Notes: generated from the letters alone by a model not told the origin. A DNA stretch of 64,000 nucleotides from Marinobacter sp. ELB17 (GCF_000169375.1 NZ_AAXY01000008.1:1-64000); one strand, 5' to 3'. Counted from the first letter of the stretch, positions 48,349 through 61,131 are shown. A program made the numbers and translations.

Positions 48349-48747
48349 CTAGTCAGCTTTGGGAGTCTGCCCGCCCATGGGCGTCAGCAGATTCCCTAAT
48401 TCCCGCTCCAACAGAGCAGGATCCCCAAGATTCAGCTCCACCAGCCGGCGCAAATGCGTGGCGCTATCCATATCTATGTACTGCACCTGAAACCCCAAAT
48501 GCTGGTCTTCGACGTGGCGCAACACCACCGCCATCACAATACCAGCCTCGGTACCGTTCAGAAATACGGTTATCTCACAGGGTTCATCCACTGCCACAAC
48601 CCATTGCGGCGGACGTTGCAAAAGCACGCCTTTCAGCGAAATATCCAGCACCTGAGCCTGCCAGATCTGCTCGTGCCACTGCACTTCGCAGGCGGCATCA
48701 AACTCAATGCGGTGAAAACGGCGTTGCTCGGTAGCGGGGGTTGTCAC
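48349..48747 (-). CDS. PilZ-domain protein
   Basis: A 132-residue single-domain PilZ protein. The cyclic-di-GMP binding residues are present as R9-R-F-H-R13 (RxxxR) and D35-I-S37-L-K-G40 (D/NxSxxG), so it should bind the messenger. Its target is unknown; motility or surface attachment control is typical. It is not the PilZ that sits in Pseudomonas beside holB. It is transcribed toward ettA. Upstream lies a REP-like palindrome, then radA on the same strand. Confidence 0.88.
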   Translation of the reverse strand: MTTPATEQRRFHRIEFDAACEVQWHEQIWQAQVLDISLKGVLLQRPPQWVVAVDEPCEITVFLNGTEAGIVMAVVLRHVEDQHLGFQVQYIDMDSATHLRRLVELNLGDPALLERELGNLLTPMGGQTPKAD

Positions 48748-48892
48748 AAAGAACTCCTGAAGACGGACTTACTCGTGACTATAGACTGGCTCAAGACAAA
48801 CCGAAAGCGCCAATAGTTGGCAGCGTGACTGCTGCTCTCCGCTCTATTGGACGGAGCCTCCCACTTCTTAGGCAACAACCGGCCCCCGGACC

Positions 48893-48917
48893 GGGGACAG
48901 ATTTAAAATCCGTCCCT
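48893..48917. repeat. REP-like palindrome, copy 3
   Basis: GGGGACAGATTTA then AAATCCGTCCCT, the same palindrome family as the two copies 2.3 kb to the left, with a few mismatches. It lies in the 208-bp gap between the PilZ gene and radA, so the ettA-PilZ pair is bracketed by copies. Confidence 0.55.
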
Positions 48918-48955
48918 AACCTTGCTCTTTCACCAATATGTTTGCGCAGATTTTG

Positions 48956-50335
48956 CTAAAGTTCGTCGAGAGCCGTCAGCGCGTCACTCAGCTTTGTCAC
49001 CGGAATAACCTTCATGCCGTTAATGGCTTTACGCGGGGCATTGCCTTTTGGCACCAGCGCGTGGGTAAAGCCGTGCTTGGCCGCCTCGTTAATACGCTCC
49101 TGGCCGTTGGGCACCGGGCGAATTTCGCCAGACAGACCTACTTCGCCAAAAATCATCAAATCTTGCGGTAGCGCACGGTCGCGGAATGACGACACAACGG
49201 CCGCCAAAAGTGCTAGATCGGCACTGGTTTCAGCGACTTTCACGCCGCCCACCACGTTCACAAACACATCCTGATCCGCCACGTGCATGCCACCATGACG
49301 ATGTAGAACCGCCAGCAACATGGCCAGCCGGTTTTGATCTAGCCCCACTGCCACTCGCCGGGGATAACTACCCTGAGCCATATCGACCAGCGCCTGAATT
49401 TCCACCAGCATGGGCCGGGTGCCTTCCCACACCACCATCACCACACTGCCGGGCGCAGCTTCTTCGCCACGATTCAAAAAAATAGCGGATGGGTTTTTCA
49501 CTTCTTTCAGGCCCTGCTCCAGCATGGCGAACACGCCCAGCTCGTTCACCGCACCAAAGCGGTTTTTAATACCGCGCAAGGTGCGATAGCGGCTATCGCT
49601 TGAGCCTTCCAGCAAAATGGAGCAATCAATCATGTGCTCCAGCACTTTTGGCCCGGCCAGGCTGCCGTCTTTCGTGACGTGCCCCACTAATAGCAAAATG
49701 GTGCCGGTCTGTTTTGCAAAGCGGGTCAGAAACGCCGCGCTTTCACGTACCTGTGACACGCTGCCGGGCGCCGATTCGGAATCGGCCACGTGCATCACCT
49801 GAATACTGTCGATCACCAGAATTCGTGGTTTTTCCACTTCAACAATCTGTAACAGCCGCTCGACGCTGGTCTCTGACAGCAATTTCAAATCTGAGGTGGG
49901 CAGGCCAAGCCGCTTGGCGCGCATGGCCACCTGTTGCAGAGATTCCTCGCCGGTTACGTAAAGCGCCGATACCGAGCTTGCCAAGTTGCACACAGCCTGT
50001 AACAGCAGGGTGCTCTTACCGGCGCCGGGGTGCCCGCCCATCAACACCGCCGAACCTTCTACCAGGCCACCGCCCAGAACCCTGTCAAATTCGGCCATGC
50101 CGGTGCTCAGGCGAACCTGTTCCGCCAAACTGACATCATTCAGGCTCTGCACCGCCGACAGGCTGCCGGCAAAACCTTCGAAGCGGGAACCGCGGGCGCT
50201 TTTATTGGCCGGTGCCGAAAAGCCGCGCACCTCACTGAGAGTGTTCCACTCTTTACAGGCCGTACACTGGCCCTGCCACTTGGAGTAGTCGGCACCACAG
50301 TCGGTGCAGACAAACGCGGTTTTCACTTTGGCCAT
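48956..50335 (-). CDS. radA: DNA repair protein RadA
   Basis: A RecA-like ATPase that drives branch migration in recombinational repair. The 459-residue chain has an N-terminal zinc finger (CTDCGADYSKWQGQCTACKEW), Walker A GHPGAGKSTLL, the KNRFG motif (IKNRFGAVNELG) and a C-terminal Lon-protease-like domain. The start MAKVKTAFVCTDCG is the family standard. It follows hemE on the same strand by 54 bp. Confidence 0.96.
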   Translation of the reverse strand: MAKVKTAFVCTDCGADYSKWQGQCTACKEWNTLSEVRGFSAPANKSARGSRFEGFAGSLSAVQSLNDVSLAEQVRLSTGMAEFDRVLGGGLVEGSAVLMGGHPGAGKSTLLLQAVCNLASSVSALYVTGEESLQQVAMRAKRLGLPTSDLKLLSETSVERLLQIVEVEKPRILVIDSIQVMHVADSESAPGSVSQVRESAAFLTRFAKQTGTILLLVGHVTKDGSLAGPKVLEHMIDCSILLEGSSDSRYRTLRGIKNRFGAVNELGVFAMLEQGLKEVKNPSAIFLNRGEEAAPGSVVMVVWEGTRPMLVEIQALVDMAQGSYPRRVAVGLDQNRLAMLLAVLHRHGGMHVADQDVFVNVVGGVKVAETSADLALLAAVVSSFRDRALPQDLMIFGEVGLSGEIRPVPNGQERINEAAKHGFTHALVPKGNAPRKAINGMKVIPVTKLSDALTALDEL

Positions 50336-50364
50336 AAATCAGCTCTGGTACTGTTCGTTTTAAT

Positions 50365-50400
50365 GGTGCTCTTAGTTTTGGTGGTGCTCTTAGTTTTGGT
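50365..50400. repeat. 18-bp tandem duplication covering the hemE stop codon
   Basis: Two perfect copies of an 18-bp unit (50365-50382 and 50383-50400). On the hemE strand each copy reads His-Gln-Asn-stop, so the end of hemE and its TAA are duplicated in tandem. The second stop is a silent back-up. Likely replication slippage. Confidence 0.8.
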
Positions 50401-51457
50401 GGTACTGCGGGCTCAGCTCTACCACCGCTTCTATGAACGCGCCGGCGTGGGCAGGGTCTACATCCGGCGTAATGCCGTGGCCCAGATTAAAAATGTGGCC
50501 CGTGCCATGGCCAAAGCGGCGCAAGATATCGCCCACTTCTTCACGGATGCGCGCGGGCGGCGCGTACAGCATGGTCGGGTCCATATTGCCCTGCAGCGCG
50601 ACCTTGTCGCCAACTCGAGCGCGGGCGCTGCCAATGTCAGTAGTCCAGTCCAGTCCCACGGCATCCGCGCCGCAATCGGCAATCGACTCAAGCCACTGGC
50701 CGCCGTTCTTGGTGAACACAATCACCGGCACCTTACGGCCTTCGCTTTCCAGATTCAGGCCAGCGATGATTTTGCGCATGTACTTCAGGGAGAACTCTTC
50801 ATAGGCCCAGGTGCTGAGTACGCCGCCCCAGGTGTCAAAAATTTGCACCACTTGGGCGCCGGCGCGAATCTGCCCGTTCAGGTAATCGGTAACCGCATCC
50901 GCCAAGTGGTCCAGCAACTTATGCATGACTTCGGGCTGGCCGTACATCAGTTTTTTGGCTTCGCGGAAATCTTTCGACGAGCCGCCTTCCACCATATAAG
51001 TGGCCAAGGTCCAAGGGCTGCCGGAGAAACCAATCAGCGGCACCCGTCCGTTCAGCGCACTGCGGATCGTCGACACCGCGTTCATCACGTAATCCAGATC
51101 GACCTCAGCGTTGATTTTTGGCAGCGCGTCTACATCAGCGGCAGAACGGATGGTGTGTTTGAACTTCGGGCCTTCACCGGTTTCAAAATACAGACCCAGA
51201 CCCAGCGCGTCAGGAATGGTCAGAATGTCAGAAAACAGAATGGCTGCGTCCAGCGGGAAACGCTCCAGCGGTTGCAGAGTCACTTCACAGGCCAGCGGCG
51301 TGTTTTTGCACAAACTGAGAAAGTCACCGGCCTTGGCGCGGGTGGCGCGATATTCCGGCAGATAGCGACCGGCCTGGCGCATCATCCAGACCGGCGTGCG
51401 GTCTACGGGCTGGCCCATCAAGGCGCGAAGGAAACGATCGTTTTTCAGTTCAGTCAT
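50390..51457 (-). CDS. hemE: Uroporphyrinogen decarboxylase
   Basis: HemE decarboxylates uroporphyrinogen III to coproporphyrinogen III in heme synthesis. The 355-residue chain begins [37 protein letters not shown], holding the conserved arginine binding loop, with [20 protein letters not shown] and [14 protein letters not shown] later. The C-terminus ends at SPQYHQN inside a tandem duplication. A terminator separates it from gltD upstream. It completes the gltB-gltD-hemE order seen in Pseudomonas. Confidence 0.96.
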   Translation of the reverse strand: MTELKNDRFLRALMGQPVDRTPVWMMRQAGRYLPEYRATRAKAGDFLSLCKNTPLACEVTLQPLERFPLDAAILFSDILTIPDALGLGLYFETGEGPKFKHTIRSAADVDALPKINAEVDLDYVMNAVSTIRSALNGRVPLIGFSGSPWTLATYMVEGGSSKDFREAKKLMYGQPEVMHKLLDHLADAVTDYLNGQIRAGAQVVQIFDTWGGVLSTWAYEEFSLKYMRKIIAGLNLESEGRKVPVIVFTKNGGQWLESIADCGADAVGLDWTTDIGSARARVGDKVALQGNMDPTMLYAPPARIREEVGDILRRFGHGTGHIFNLGHGITPDVDPAHAGAFIEAVVELSPQYHQN

Positions 51458-51530
51458 AAAAATGTCCAGCGTTCTCAGTCATTAAAGGGTCATTACATTC
51501 AGCAGTCAATGATACCCCGTTTGTATCAAT

Positions 51531-51563
51531 AAAAAAGGGCGACCTGTTTTTGACAGGTCGCCC
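51531..51563 (-). terminator. Rho-independent terminator after gltD
   Basis: An 11-bp perfect stem (GGGCGACCTGT / ACAGGTCGCCC) with a 5-nt loop, followed on the minus strand by TTTTTT. It ends the gltB-gltD unit before hemE. Confidence 0.92.
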
Positions 51564-51586
51564 TCCGCTTCACATCAACGCCGATT

Positions 51587-53089
<1,503 letters not shown>

Positions 53090-56000
53090 TTATTCCGGGC
53101 GCGCCCGGGTATTGGCCAGCAGGCTACGCAAGTTTGCGGCCTTGGGCTTCACCAGCCAGAACCGGCCAATGTAATCGTCGAAATTCGCCAGCAGATGCTG
53201 GCCCCACTCACTGGCAGTTTCCGCAATGTGTCCACGAATAATGCTGCGCAGGTGGTTGCGATAGGCTTCCATACTTTCACTGGAGATTCGCTGTATCTCC
53301 ACAAGCTCATGGTTGTATTTATCAACAAAGGTATTGTCCTGGTCCAGAACATAAGCAAAACCACCGGTCATACCTGCGCCAAAGTTGTGTCCGGTTTGAC
53401 CCAGCACTGTCACCAGGCCGCCCGTCATATATTCACAGCAATGGTCACCTGCACCTTCTACCACCGAATGGGCGCCGGAATTGCGCACGGCAAAGCGTTC
53501 GCCGGCCGTACCTGCCGCAAACAAATTACCGCCGGTAGCACCATACAGACAGGTATTACCGATAATCGCAGTTTCCCGAGCCTTGAAAACACTGCCGCGG
53601 GGGGGGTAAAGCACCAGTTTGCCGCCGGTCATGCCTTTACCCACATAATCGTTGGCGTCGCCTTCTAATATCAGGTTCAGGCCGGCGACGTTCCACACAC
53701 CAAAGCTCTGACCAGCCGTACCGGTCAAATCCAGCGTAATGGGGGCATCTGCCATACTTTGGTTGCCATGCAGAGCGGCTATTTCACCCGACAGCCGTGC
53801 ACCAATAGAGCGGTCACAGTTAGTTACTCGATAACTCCAGGCACCACCGCTCTTGTTGTCGATGGCACTGCGGACGTCGCTGAGCATTTTTTCCGCAAGC
53901 GTACCCTTATCAAAAGGTTCGTTGCGTGGGACCTGGCAGGTTTGCGGTTTATCCGCTGGAATCTGATCGTTGTTTAGCAAGCGGTTCAGGTCCAGTTTGC
54001 GCTGGCGTTCGGTATCACCCGGCAGACGCACCAGAAGGTCTGTGCGGCCTACCAGCTCCTGCAGGGAGCGCACTCCCAGCCGTGCCATCCATTCACGGGT
54101 TTCTTCCGCTACAAACCGGAAGAAGTTCATAGCCATTCCCACCGTGCCTTTGAAGTGTTCGTCACGCAGTTGCTCATTCTGGGTTGCCACACCGGTGGCG
54201 CAGTTGTTCAGGTGGCAAATTCGCAGGAATTTACAACCCAGCGCTACCATCGGCGTGGTGCCAAACGCAAAGCTCTCGGCACCCAGGATGGCGGCCTTCA
54301 CCACATCCAGGCCGGTTTTTATGCCACCGTCGGTTTGCAGGCGAACTCTACCGCGCAAATCGTTGGCTCGCAGGGCCTGCTGAGTTTCCGCCAGCCCCAG
54401 TTCCCAGGGCGAACCGGCGTAGCGGATTGACGTCAATGGGCTTGCCGCCGTGCCACCGTCGTAACCCGACACCGTAATCAGATCCGCATAAGCTTTCACG
54501 ACGCCCGCTGCGATAGTGCCCACACCAGGCTCAGACACCAGCTTCACCGACACTAACGCTTGCGGGTTAACCTGCTTTAAATCAAAAATCAGCTGGGCCA
54601 GATCCTCGATCGAATAAATGTCGTGGTGTGGTGGCGGCGAAATCAGCGTTACGCCCGGCACCGAATAACGCAAACGAGCAATTAGCGCGTTCACTTTACC
54701 GCCTGGCAGTTGTCCACCCTCACCCGGCTTAGCGCCTTGGGCAATCTTAATCTGCATAACGTCGGCGCTGCGCAAATATTCAGCGGTAACGCCAAAACGG
54801 CCTGAGGCTACCTGCTTTATTTTTGAACGTTTTTCGTTGCCATAGCGAGCCGGGTCTTCGCCGCCCTCACCGGAATTTGAGCGTCCACCCAGGGTGTTCA
54901 TGGCCACCGCCAGGGCCTCATGGGCCTCTGGCGACAGTGCACCCAGGGACATCCCCGCCGAATCAAATCGGGTAAAAATCTGCTCTACCGGCTCAACCTC
55001 GGCCAAGTCCACCGGCTGAATGCCTTCGCGGAACCCGAGCAGGTCCCGCAGGGTGGCCACCGGCCGATGATTGACCAACCCGGCGTACTCCTGATACTGA
55101 CGATAGTCGCCACTGGTAACGGCATCTTGCAACTTGGCCACAATATCCGGATTGAAGGCGTGGTATTCCTGACCGTGCACGTATTTCAGAATACCACCCG
55201 GTGATAGTGGCTTGCGCGGCTTCCACGCCAGCTTGGCCAGTTGCTCCTGGTCGTGCTGAAAGTCGTAGAAATCGGCGCCCTGAATCCGGCAGGGCACGCC
55301 CTTGAAGCACAGATCGGCCACTTCATCGGCCAGACCGATGGCCTCAAACAACTGGGCTCCGCGATAGGAGGCAATAGTGGAAATGCCCATTTTGGACAGG
55401 ATTTTCAGCAGGCCCTTGTTAATACCCTTGCGGTAGTTATTCTTGGCGTCGATAGGGTCCACCAGCATTTCGCCGGTGCGAATCAGGTCATTAAGCACCT
55501 GGTACGCCAGGTATGGGTAAACCGCTGTGGCGCCAAAACCGAATAGCACCGCAAAATGGTGAGGATCTCGCGCCCAGCCGGTTTCTACCACAATGTTGGA
55601 GTCGCAGCGTAAGCCCTGAGCGACAAGATGATGGTGCACGGCGCCGGTAGCCATGAGCGCGTTCACTGGCAGGTGGCCCTGCTGCAAGACGCTGTCACGT
55701 AGAAGAATTTGCGATTTGCCATCGCGCACCGCCTGTTCTGCAGTGGCGCACACGCGCCTGATTGCCTGCTGGAGACCTTCCTCCGGGACATAGCTCAGCG
55801 CAATCGCTTCTACCGCAAAGCCGGGACGGTCACTCACCAACATACGCTGAAATTTTGCCGGCGACAGAACCGGGGTATTTAGAATCACCCGATCGGCGTG
55901 CTCAGCCGCTTCTTCGAACACATTGCGCTCGGCTCCCAGGCAGGTTTCCAGCGACATCACGATGGCTTCGCGCAGCGGATCAATGGGAGGGTTGGTGACC

Positions 56001-57538
56001 TGGGCGAACTTTTGGCGGAAATAGTCAGCTAAGTGACGCACTTTACTGGACAACACAGCCATTGGCGTGTCGTCGCCCATGGAACCTACTGCTTCCTGAC
56101 CGTTCTCGCCCAGAGGGCGCAGAATCTGGTCGCGTTCTTCAAATGACACGTTGAACATCTTCTGGTGAATCAAAAGCTCGTCGGCGCCCAGCAGTTCGAA
56201 ATCCGGGGCGTCCTGATGCAGTGTGGACTCTACCCGCAGGGCGTTTTCCCGCAGCCAGCGTTTATACGGCTGAGCCGTTTTCAAACGTTGATCGATATCG
56301 CGGGTGTGCAGAATCTCGCCGGTTTCTGTATCAATGGCCAGCATCTGCCCGGGGCCAACGCGACCCTTGGCTACCACGTCATCCGGCTTGTAACCGTAGG
56401 TACCGATTTCCGAGGCGACGGTGAGAAAATCGTTTTTGGTGTGCACCCAACGCGCCGGGCGCAGGCCGTTGCGGTCAAGCATACACAAAGCGTAGCGGCC
56501 GTCGGTCAATACCAGGCCGGCAGGGCCGTCCCAGGGTTCCATGTGCATGGAGTTGTATTCGTAAAAGGCGCGCAGGTCTGCGTCCATGGTGTCTACGTTT
56601 TGCCATGCCGGCGGCACCATCATCCGCGCAGCGCGGAACAGATCGACACCGCCTGCCAGCAGCAATTCCAGCATGTTGTCCATGCTAGAGGAATCGGAGC
56701 CGGTCAGGTTAACCAGAGGTTGCAGCGTTTTCAGGTCCGGCAGGCGCGGCGAACTGAATTTGGCTGCACGGGCAATCGCCCAATTACGGTTGCCATCAAT
56801 GGTGTTGATCTCGCCGTTGTGGGCAAGATAACGGAATGGCTGCGCCAGCGGCCAGCGCGGCATGGTGTTGGTTGAAAAGCGCTGGTGGAATACGCAAATG
56901 GCGGTCTGCAGATCCGGGTCGTCCAGATCGCGATAGAAATTCGCCAGGTCTGCAGGCATCATCAAGCCTTTATAGGCCAGCGTGCGGTGCGACAGGCTGC
57001 AAATATAGAATTCGCTGTCGTCAGCCAGATCACGCTCGGCAAAACGGCGGCCAACAAACAAACTAATGGCAAAGTTACTTTCTGGTTTGCCCGCAGGCAA
57101 TACAAACACTTGCTCAATGCGTGGCATACAATCCAGCGCCATGGGGCCCAGGCAAGAAGTATCGACCGGCACATCGCGCCATCCCATCACCTCCAGCCCC
57201 TGCTCACACAGACGCCTTTCCAGAACCGCCTTCGCGGCCGCCGCCTGGCCTTCTTCGGAGCTCAGAAACACCTGGCCCACAGCGAACAGATCACCAGGCT
57301 CTTTGCCAAACTGCGCACGGGCAACCTTGCGCAGAAAACTGTCCGGGCTTTGCAACAACAGCCCGCAACCATCGCCGGTTTTACCATCGGCGGCAATACC
57401 GCCGCGGTGAGTCATACACGTTAGCGACTCAATGGCGGTTTGTAGTAATTGATGGCTGGCTTCGCCCTTGGTGTGAGCAATCAGGCCAAAGCCACAGTTA
57501 TCTTTGAATTCACCGAGTTGGTACAAGCCAGTTGTCAT
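53090..57538 (-). CDS. gltB: Glutamate synthase large subunit
   Basis: The alpha subunit of NADPH-GOGAT, which makes two glutamates from glutamine and 2-oxoglutarate. I start at ATG 57538, giving 1482 residues and a 14-residue propeptide before the catalytic Cys15 ([10 protein letters not shown]), the N-terminal nucleophile after processing. The glutaminase domain covers about 15-430. A central domain, the FMN synthase domain ([25 protein letters not shown]) and the [3Fe-4S] cysteines ([15 protein letters not shown]) follow. The C-terminal GXGXG beta-helix ends the protein. The frame continues 27 codons upstream without family similarity. Confidence 0.96.
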   Translation of the reverse strand: MTTGLYQLGEFKDNCGFGLIAHTKGEASHQLLQTAIESLTCMTHRGGIAADGKTGDGCGLLLQSPDSFLRKVARAQFGKEPGDLFAVGQVFLSSEEGQAAAAKAVLERRLCEQGLEVMGWRDVPVDTSCLGPMALDCMPRIEQVFVLPAGKPESNFAISLFVGRRFAERDLADDSEFYICSLSHRTLAYKGLMMPADLANFYRDLDDPDLQTAICVFHQRFSTNTMPRWPLAQPFRYLAHNGEINTIDGNRNWAIARAAKFSSPRLPDLKTLQPLVNLTGSDSSSMDNMLELLLAGGVDLFRAARMMVPPAWQNVDTMDADLRAFYEYNSMHMEPWDGPAGLVLTDGRYALCMLDRNGLRPARWVHTKNDFLTVASEIGTYGYKPDDVVAKGRVGPGQMLAIDTETGEILHTRDIDQRLKTAQPYKRWLRENALRVESTLHQDAPDFELLGADELLIHQKMFNVSFEERDQILRPLGENGQEAVGSMGDDTPMAVLSSKVRHLADYFRQKFAQVTNPPIDPLREAIVMSLETCLGAERNVFEEAAEHADRVILNTPVLSPAKFQRMLVSDRPGFAVEAIALSYVPEEGLQQAIRRVCATAEQAVRDGKSQILLRDSVLQQGHLPVNALMATGAVHHHLVAQGLRCDSNIVVETGWARDPHHFAVLFGFGATAVYPYLAYQVLNDLIRTGEMLVDPIDAKNNYRKGINKGLLKILSKMGISTIASYRGAQLFEAIGLADEVADLCFKGVPCRIQGADFYDFQHDQEQLAKLAWKPRKPLSPGGILKYVHGQEYHAFNPDIVAKLQDAVTSGDYRQYQEYAGLVNHRPVATLRDLLGFREGIQPVDLAEVEPVEQIFTRFDSAGMSLGALSPEAHEALAVAMNTLGGRSNSGEGGEDPARYGNEKRSKIKQVASGRFGVTAEYLRSADVMQIKIAQGAKPGEGGQLPGGKVNALIARLRYSVPGVTLISPPPHHDIYSIEDLAQLIFDLKQVNPQALVSVKLVSEPGVGTIAAGVVKAYADLITVSGYDGGTAASPLTSIRYAGSPWELGLAETQQALRANDLRGRVRLQTDGGIKTGLDVVKAAILGAESFAFGTTPMVALGCKFLRICHLNNCATGVATQNEQLRDEHFKGTVGMAMNFFRFVAEETREWMARLGVRSLQELVGRTDLLVRLPGDTERQRKLDLNRLLNNDQIPADKPQTCQVPRNEPFDKGTLAEKMLSDVRSAIDNKSGGAWSYRVTNCDRSIGARLSGEIAALHGNQSMADAPITLDLTGTAGQSFGVWNVAGLNLILEGDANDYVGKGMTGGKLVLYPPRGSVFKARETAIIGNTCLYGATGGNLFAAGTAGERFAVRNSGAHSVVEGAGDHCCEYMTGGLVTVLGQTGHNFGAGMTGGFAYVLDQDNTFVDKYNHELVEIQRISSESMEAYRNHLRSIIRGHIAETASEWGQHLLANFDDYIGRFWLVKPKAANLRSLLANTRARPE

Positions 57539-57758
57539 AAGCGCAATCTCTCTGTAAAAGCCTTTATTATCAATGAGCCAGCGAAAATAGCGCAAATAGC
57601 TCCATGACATTTTTAACATAGGTACCGCAGTTTACGCAGATGAAAATTCGCTGCTCAAACGGCAATTTAAAATTTTTAACGTTATGCACCAGTACGGATC
57701 ACGAAAACCAGGGAATTCTACCAGCGCACCAAAACGGGTCGATTTTGGACATTCAGGG

Positions 57759-59363
57759 CTACAAACTCCTGTTCTCACGCACCCAAGGTTCCCCCGACAC
57801 CAGGTCAGCAGGAAGAGTTTGCGCCGCCTGCTGCGCGGCATCCTTACTGGGGTAAGTGCCTTGAAACACCATGAACCACTGTTTACCGTTACGCTCACCA
57901 CGGGTATACACCATCGCATCTACCTGCGGGTAACGACGCAAAATATTCAATGCGGTCTGCTCCAGGTTGCCGGCAACCAGCTGGATGGTCCAGCCGCCAC
58001 TGCTGCGGCGCTGCAGCAAGGGCACGAAGCGATCCGGCCTGGCCGGCGTAAAAGCTGCTTGAGCAGGCACTGTCCCCGCTGCTATTCGCGGCGAAGGTAC
58101 AGGTTGAGCTTTAGACACCACTGCCAACTCGGGCTCAGGCTCAATTAACGTTGCAGGTTCGGGCTCTGGATTATCGATAACCTGTTTTCTAGTGGAGTCA
58201 CTGCCTGTAATGGAACTTTCTCCTGTCGCAAGCTGGTTGCCTGAGCGCGATGCTGGCTGCGCGATGACTTCGGGCTGCATCACCGGCTCTTGCTCTAATT
58301 TTGGCTCTGAATCATCCGTAGCGACGACCGGCTCTGGTGCGCCCTGGCCCGTTGGCGGCGTTGGCTGTGCTGCCGTGCCTTGCTCTGGTGCTACCTCCGG
58401 GCCGATCGTTATGCTCTTGCGCACGCGCTCTAGCGTTTGCGCCTGGGCGCTGTCGTCTTCTTCGCTCATCACAGTGTCGTACTGGCGGGAAACAAACCAC
58501 CAAGAAGCCGCCAGCAAAACCAGTGCCAGTAACGGCCATCCCAACGTACGCCAGGGCATTCTGGCACGGTGCCGCGTAGGAGCAGCCCGCCCTGCCATAT
58601 CCAGCCATACAGAGGGAGTTATACGTTGAATCGCGTAAAAGTTACCCAGACTGCGGGTATAAATTTGCTTTAAGCGATCTGGGCTTAACAGCTCACCGGC
58701 ATTACCGCCAGCAAGCTTCACCCTAGGATGCAGATATTCCGCCAGTTCATCCCGGCTTAAAGGCGCCAGTGTAATCTGGTGCACGGTTCCCGAAGCCTGC
58801 TGCGCAAGCTCCATCATGCCAGGCAGCGCTTCCGTGCCGGCGAACACCGGTAAAGCTGCCAAACTACGATTGGCGCCCCAAAAACCGTTAAGCAAAAGAT
58901 TCAACACCTCTGCCGGCGCCTGCTCGGCGTTATCGATCAGCAGTACCATGCGCTGGCCTTTGCCGGCACGCTGCTCAGACCATTTAAAAAACTGCAACAG
59001 GGCAGCTTTGGGGCCGGCCTCTAAATCCAGGCAGCGGGCCACTATAGACAAATCCCGCACCAGTGCCTGAGGGCTACCCAACGCTGCACTACCCAGGCGA
59101 TGAAACTCCAGCCGCGACGATTCACTGCGCACCAGTTCTGCCAGCAGGCGGGTTTTTCCTAGCCCGGATGGGGCGCTAACCAACACGGCCATGTCGCCGA
59201 AACCACTCATCTGACGTAAGGATTCAAGGGCAGATTGGCGCTGCGCGCCGGCAAAAAACGGAGCTTCCATCGCGGAAGGATCTGCCCGCAAACCAAAGCG
59301 CTCCTGCAGGCGGGGGAAAAGACCCCCGACTTCCTGACTGTTCAGATTGTCATCGTTGACCAT
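57759..59363 (-). CDS. DamX-like protein: AAA+ ATPase, transmembrane helix and SPOR domain
   Basis: A 534-residue bitopic membrane protein. The cytoplasmic N-terminal half is an ExeA-like AAA+ ATPase with Walker A APSGLGKT (64-71) and Walker B VLLIDNAE (about 139-146). A single transmembrane helix lies near 278-300 (LLALVLLAASWWFVS). A Pro/Glu/Gln-rich periplasmic linker leads to a C-terminal SPOR domain (about 455-530; WTIQLVAGNLEQTALNIL, KQWFMVFQGTYPSKDAAQ), which binds septal peptidoglycan with denuded glycans. A cell division role like DamX is likely. The aroB-this gene-gltB order matches Pseudomonas. Confidence 0.88.
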   Translation of the reverse strand: MVNDDNLNSQEVGGLFPRLQERFGLRADPSAMEAPFFAGAQRQSALESLRQMSGFGDMAVLVSAPSGLGKTRLLAELVRSESSRLEFHRLGSAALGSPQALVRDLSIVARCLDLEAGPKAALLQFFKWSEQRAGKGQRMVLLIDNAEQAPAEVLNLLLNGFWGANRSLAALPVFAGTEALPGMMELAQQASGTVHQITLAPLSRDELAEYLHPRVKLAGGNAGELLSPDRLKQIYTRSLGNFYAIQRITPSVWLDMAGRAAPTRHRARMPWRTLGWPLLALVLLAASWWFVSRQYDTVMSEEDDSAQAQTLERVRKSITIGPEVAPEQGTAAQPTPPTGQGAPEPVVATDDSEPKLEQEPVMQPEVIAQPASRSGNQLATGESSITGSDSTRKQVIDNPEPEPATLIEPEPELAVVSKAQPVPSPRIAAGTVPAQAAFTPARPDRFVPLLQRRSSGGWTIQLVAGNLEQTALNILRRYPQVDAMVYTRGERNGKQWFMVFQGTYPSKDAAQQAAQTLPADLVSGEPWVRENRSL

Positions 59364-59388
59364 GGCGATATCGTCTCGGGCTCTGGGT

Positions 59389-60480
59389 TCAACGCTGGCA
59401 AAAAGCGTTCAGGGTTGCTTCAAGGTTTTTGCGCGCAGTTTTGGCGGTCACAACCGCTTCGCCCACCGCCTGCAACAGAACCAGCCTGAGCCGCCCATCT
59501 ACATTCTTTTTATCCACTGCCATCAGCTCTATGAAGTCGTCCGGGCGCATAGCTGCAGGCGCCAGCGGCGGCAATCCGGCACGGCTGATCAGGCTGTAAA
59601 TCTGCTGGCATTCGGCAGCACTGATAAAACCTTCGCGGGCGGAAAGATCCGCTGCCATCAACATGCCGGTGCCAACGGCTTCTCCGTGTAACCAATTGCC
59701 ATAGCCGGCGAAAGTCTCGATAGCGTGGCCGAAGGTGTGGCCAAGATTAAGTATTGCTCTTAGGCCGCCTTCGCGTTCATCAATGGCCACCACTTCCGCT
59801 TTGCAGACGCAAGAACGGTAGATGGCCTGTGCGACCTGCCGCGGATCCTTTTCAAGCAAAGACCCAAGATTCTGATCCAGCCAGTGCAGAAAAGGCAGAT
59901 CGCGAATCAGACCGTACTTGATGACTTCCGCCATCCCGGCTCGGACTTCCCGGTCTGGCAGCGTCACCAGGGTACCGGTATCAATCAGCACGGCTCGGGG
60001 CTGATGGAAAGCCCCTATCATGTTTTTACCCAAGGGGTGATTGATCCCGGTTTTGCCACCAACGGAGGAATCCACCTGCGACAGCAGCGTTGTTGGAATC
60101 TGGATGAACGCTACGCCGCGCTGGTAGCTCGCCGCCGCAAACCCGGTCATGTCCCCCACTACGCCTCCGCCCAGAGCTACCAGGGTCGTCGTGCGATTGT
60201 GCCTGTGCTGCAGTAGCGCATCAAAAATCAGATTCAGGGTTTGCCAGTCTTTGTGTTTTTCGCCATCCGGCAAAATCACCGAATCTACCTGCTTACCTGC
60301 AAAACAGGCTTTTGCCTGCTCCAGATAGAGCGGGGCCACGGTGTTATTAGACACAATCATCACCTGGGAACCGCCAACATAACGCGTCAAGTCATATTGC
60401 CCCAACAGCTGCTCGCCAATCAGTATCGGATAGCTTCGTTCGCCCAGGTCTACCTCAAGTTCACGGAGTAATTCAAGCAT
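59389..60480 (-). CDS. aroB: 3-dehydroquinate synthase
   Basis: AroB cyclises DAHP to 3-dehydroquinate, step two of the shikimate pathway, using NAD and a divalent metal. The 363-residue chain has [41 protein letters not shown] (NAD and substrate site) and the metal ligands in [25 protein letters not shown]. It overlaps the aroK stop by 8 bp and precedes the DamX-like gene by 25 bp, the widespread aroK-aroB-damX order. Confidence 0.96.
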   Translation of the reverse strand: MLELLRELEVDLGERSYPILIGEQLLGQYDLTRYVGGSQVMIVSNNTVAPLYLEQAKACFAGKQVDSVILPDGEKHKDWQTLNLIFDALLQHRHNRTTTLVALGGGVVGDMTGFAAASYQRGVAFIQIPTTLLSQVDSSVGGKTGINHPLGKNMIGAFHQPRAVLIDTGTLVTLPDREVRAGMAEVIKYGLIRDLPFLHWLDQNLGSLLEKDPRQVAQAIYRSCVCKAEVVAIDEREGGLRAILNLGHTFGHAIETFAGYGNWLHGEAVGTGMLMAADLSAREGFISAAECQQIYSLISRAGLPPLAPAAMRPDDFIELMAVDKKNVDGRLRLVLLQAVGEAVVTAKTARKNLEATLNAFCQR

Positions 60481-61039
60481 GATGACGACCTTCCTTTCGA
60501 ATCTGGCGTATGTGACGGGGTGTTTTTGGGTTCAGCAGATTAACCAGTTGGCGCACCACCAATCGCGGGCTTTTGCGATCTGTATACATGGTGATGGTCG
60601 CCAGCTCGGTGTAAATAGGATCACGGATCGCGAATAGATGGCGCAGTACCGCTTCCGGATCCGCTGTTTGCAACAGCGGGCGATTTCGGTCTTTACGGGT
60701 GCGTTCTAACTGGTGCTCGACCGATGTGCGCAAGTAAACAATCACCGAATTACGACGCAATAGTTCATGATTCACGTCACGCATAACCGCGCCTCCACCG
60801 GTCGCCAGAATGATACCGGCCTCGGTAGACAGCTCGCTCAGCATGGCGGTTTCGCGCTGGCGGAACCCGTCTTCACCCTCTACATCGAAAATCCAGGGAA
60901 TATTGGCACCGCAGCGCTCTTCAATAATTCGGTCGGTATCCAAAAAGCGGTAGTCCAGCTCACGCGCTAACATACGGCCGATGGTACTTTTACCGGCCCC
61001 CATGGGACCAACCAGAATAACTCGCTTGGGCAACAACAT
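60473..61039 (-). CDS. aroK: Shikimate kinase
   Basis: A 188-residue cytosolic P-loop kinase that phosphorylates shikimate. Walker A is GPMGAGKST (11-19), the substrate region is [14 protein letters not shown] and the GGG motif is ATGGGAVM. The LID arginine is in [13 protein letters not shown]. It begins about 90 bp after a terminator that closes pilQ, so aroK-aroB likely has a promoter in the gap. aroB starts inside its 3' end. Confidence 0.96.
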   Translation of the reverse strand: MLLPKRVILVGPMGAGKSTIGRMLARELDYRFLDTDRIIEERCGANIPWIFDVEGEDGFRQRETAMLSELSTEAGIILATGGGAVMRDVNHELLRRNSVIVYLRTSVEHQLERTRKDRNRPLLQTADPEAVLRHLFAIRDPIYTELATITMYTDRKSPRLVVRQLVNLLNPKTPRHIRQIRKEGRHHA

Positions 61040-61131
61040 AACGTCCGCTCAATAAGGTTCAAGCCGGTCAGAATAGCATAGGGGCAGTCATTCTATAAGA
61101 ATGTCCGGTTCTGCCGCGGGTTTCACACGCA

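Noticed and set aside
46516-48917. CRISPR array at the GGGGACAG repeats
   Set aside because: Only three palindromic copies with irregular spacing and genes between them; no cas genes.
50030-51457. A 500-codon plus-strand open frame opposite hemE and radA
   Set aside because: It is antisense to two well-recognised genes, has no family resemblance, and follows the codon-position pattern of hemE read backwards.
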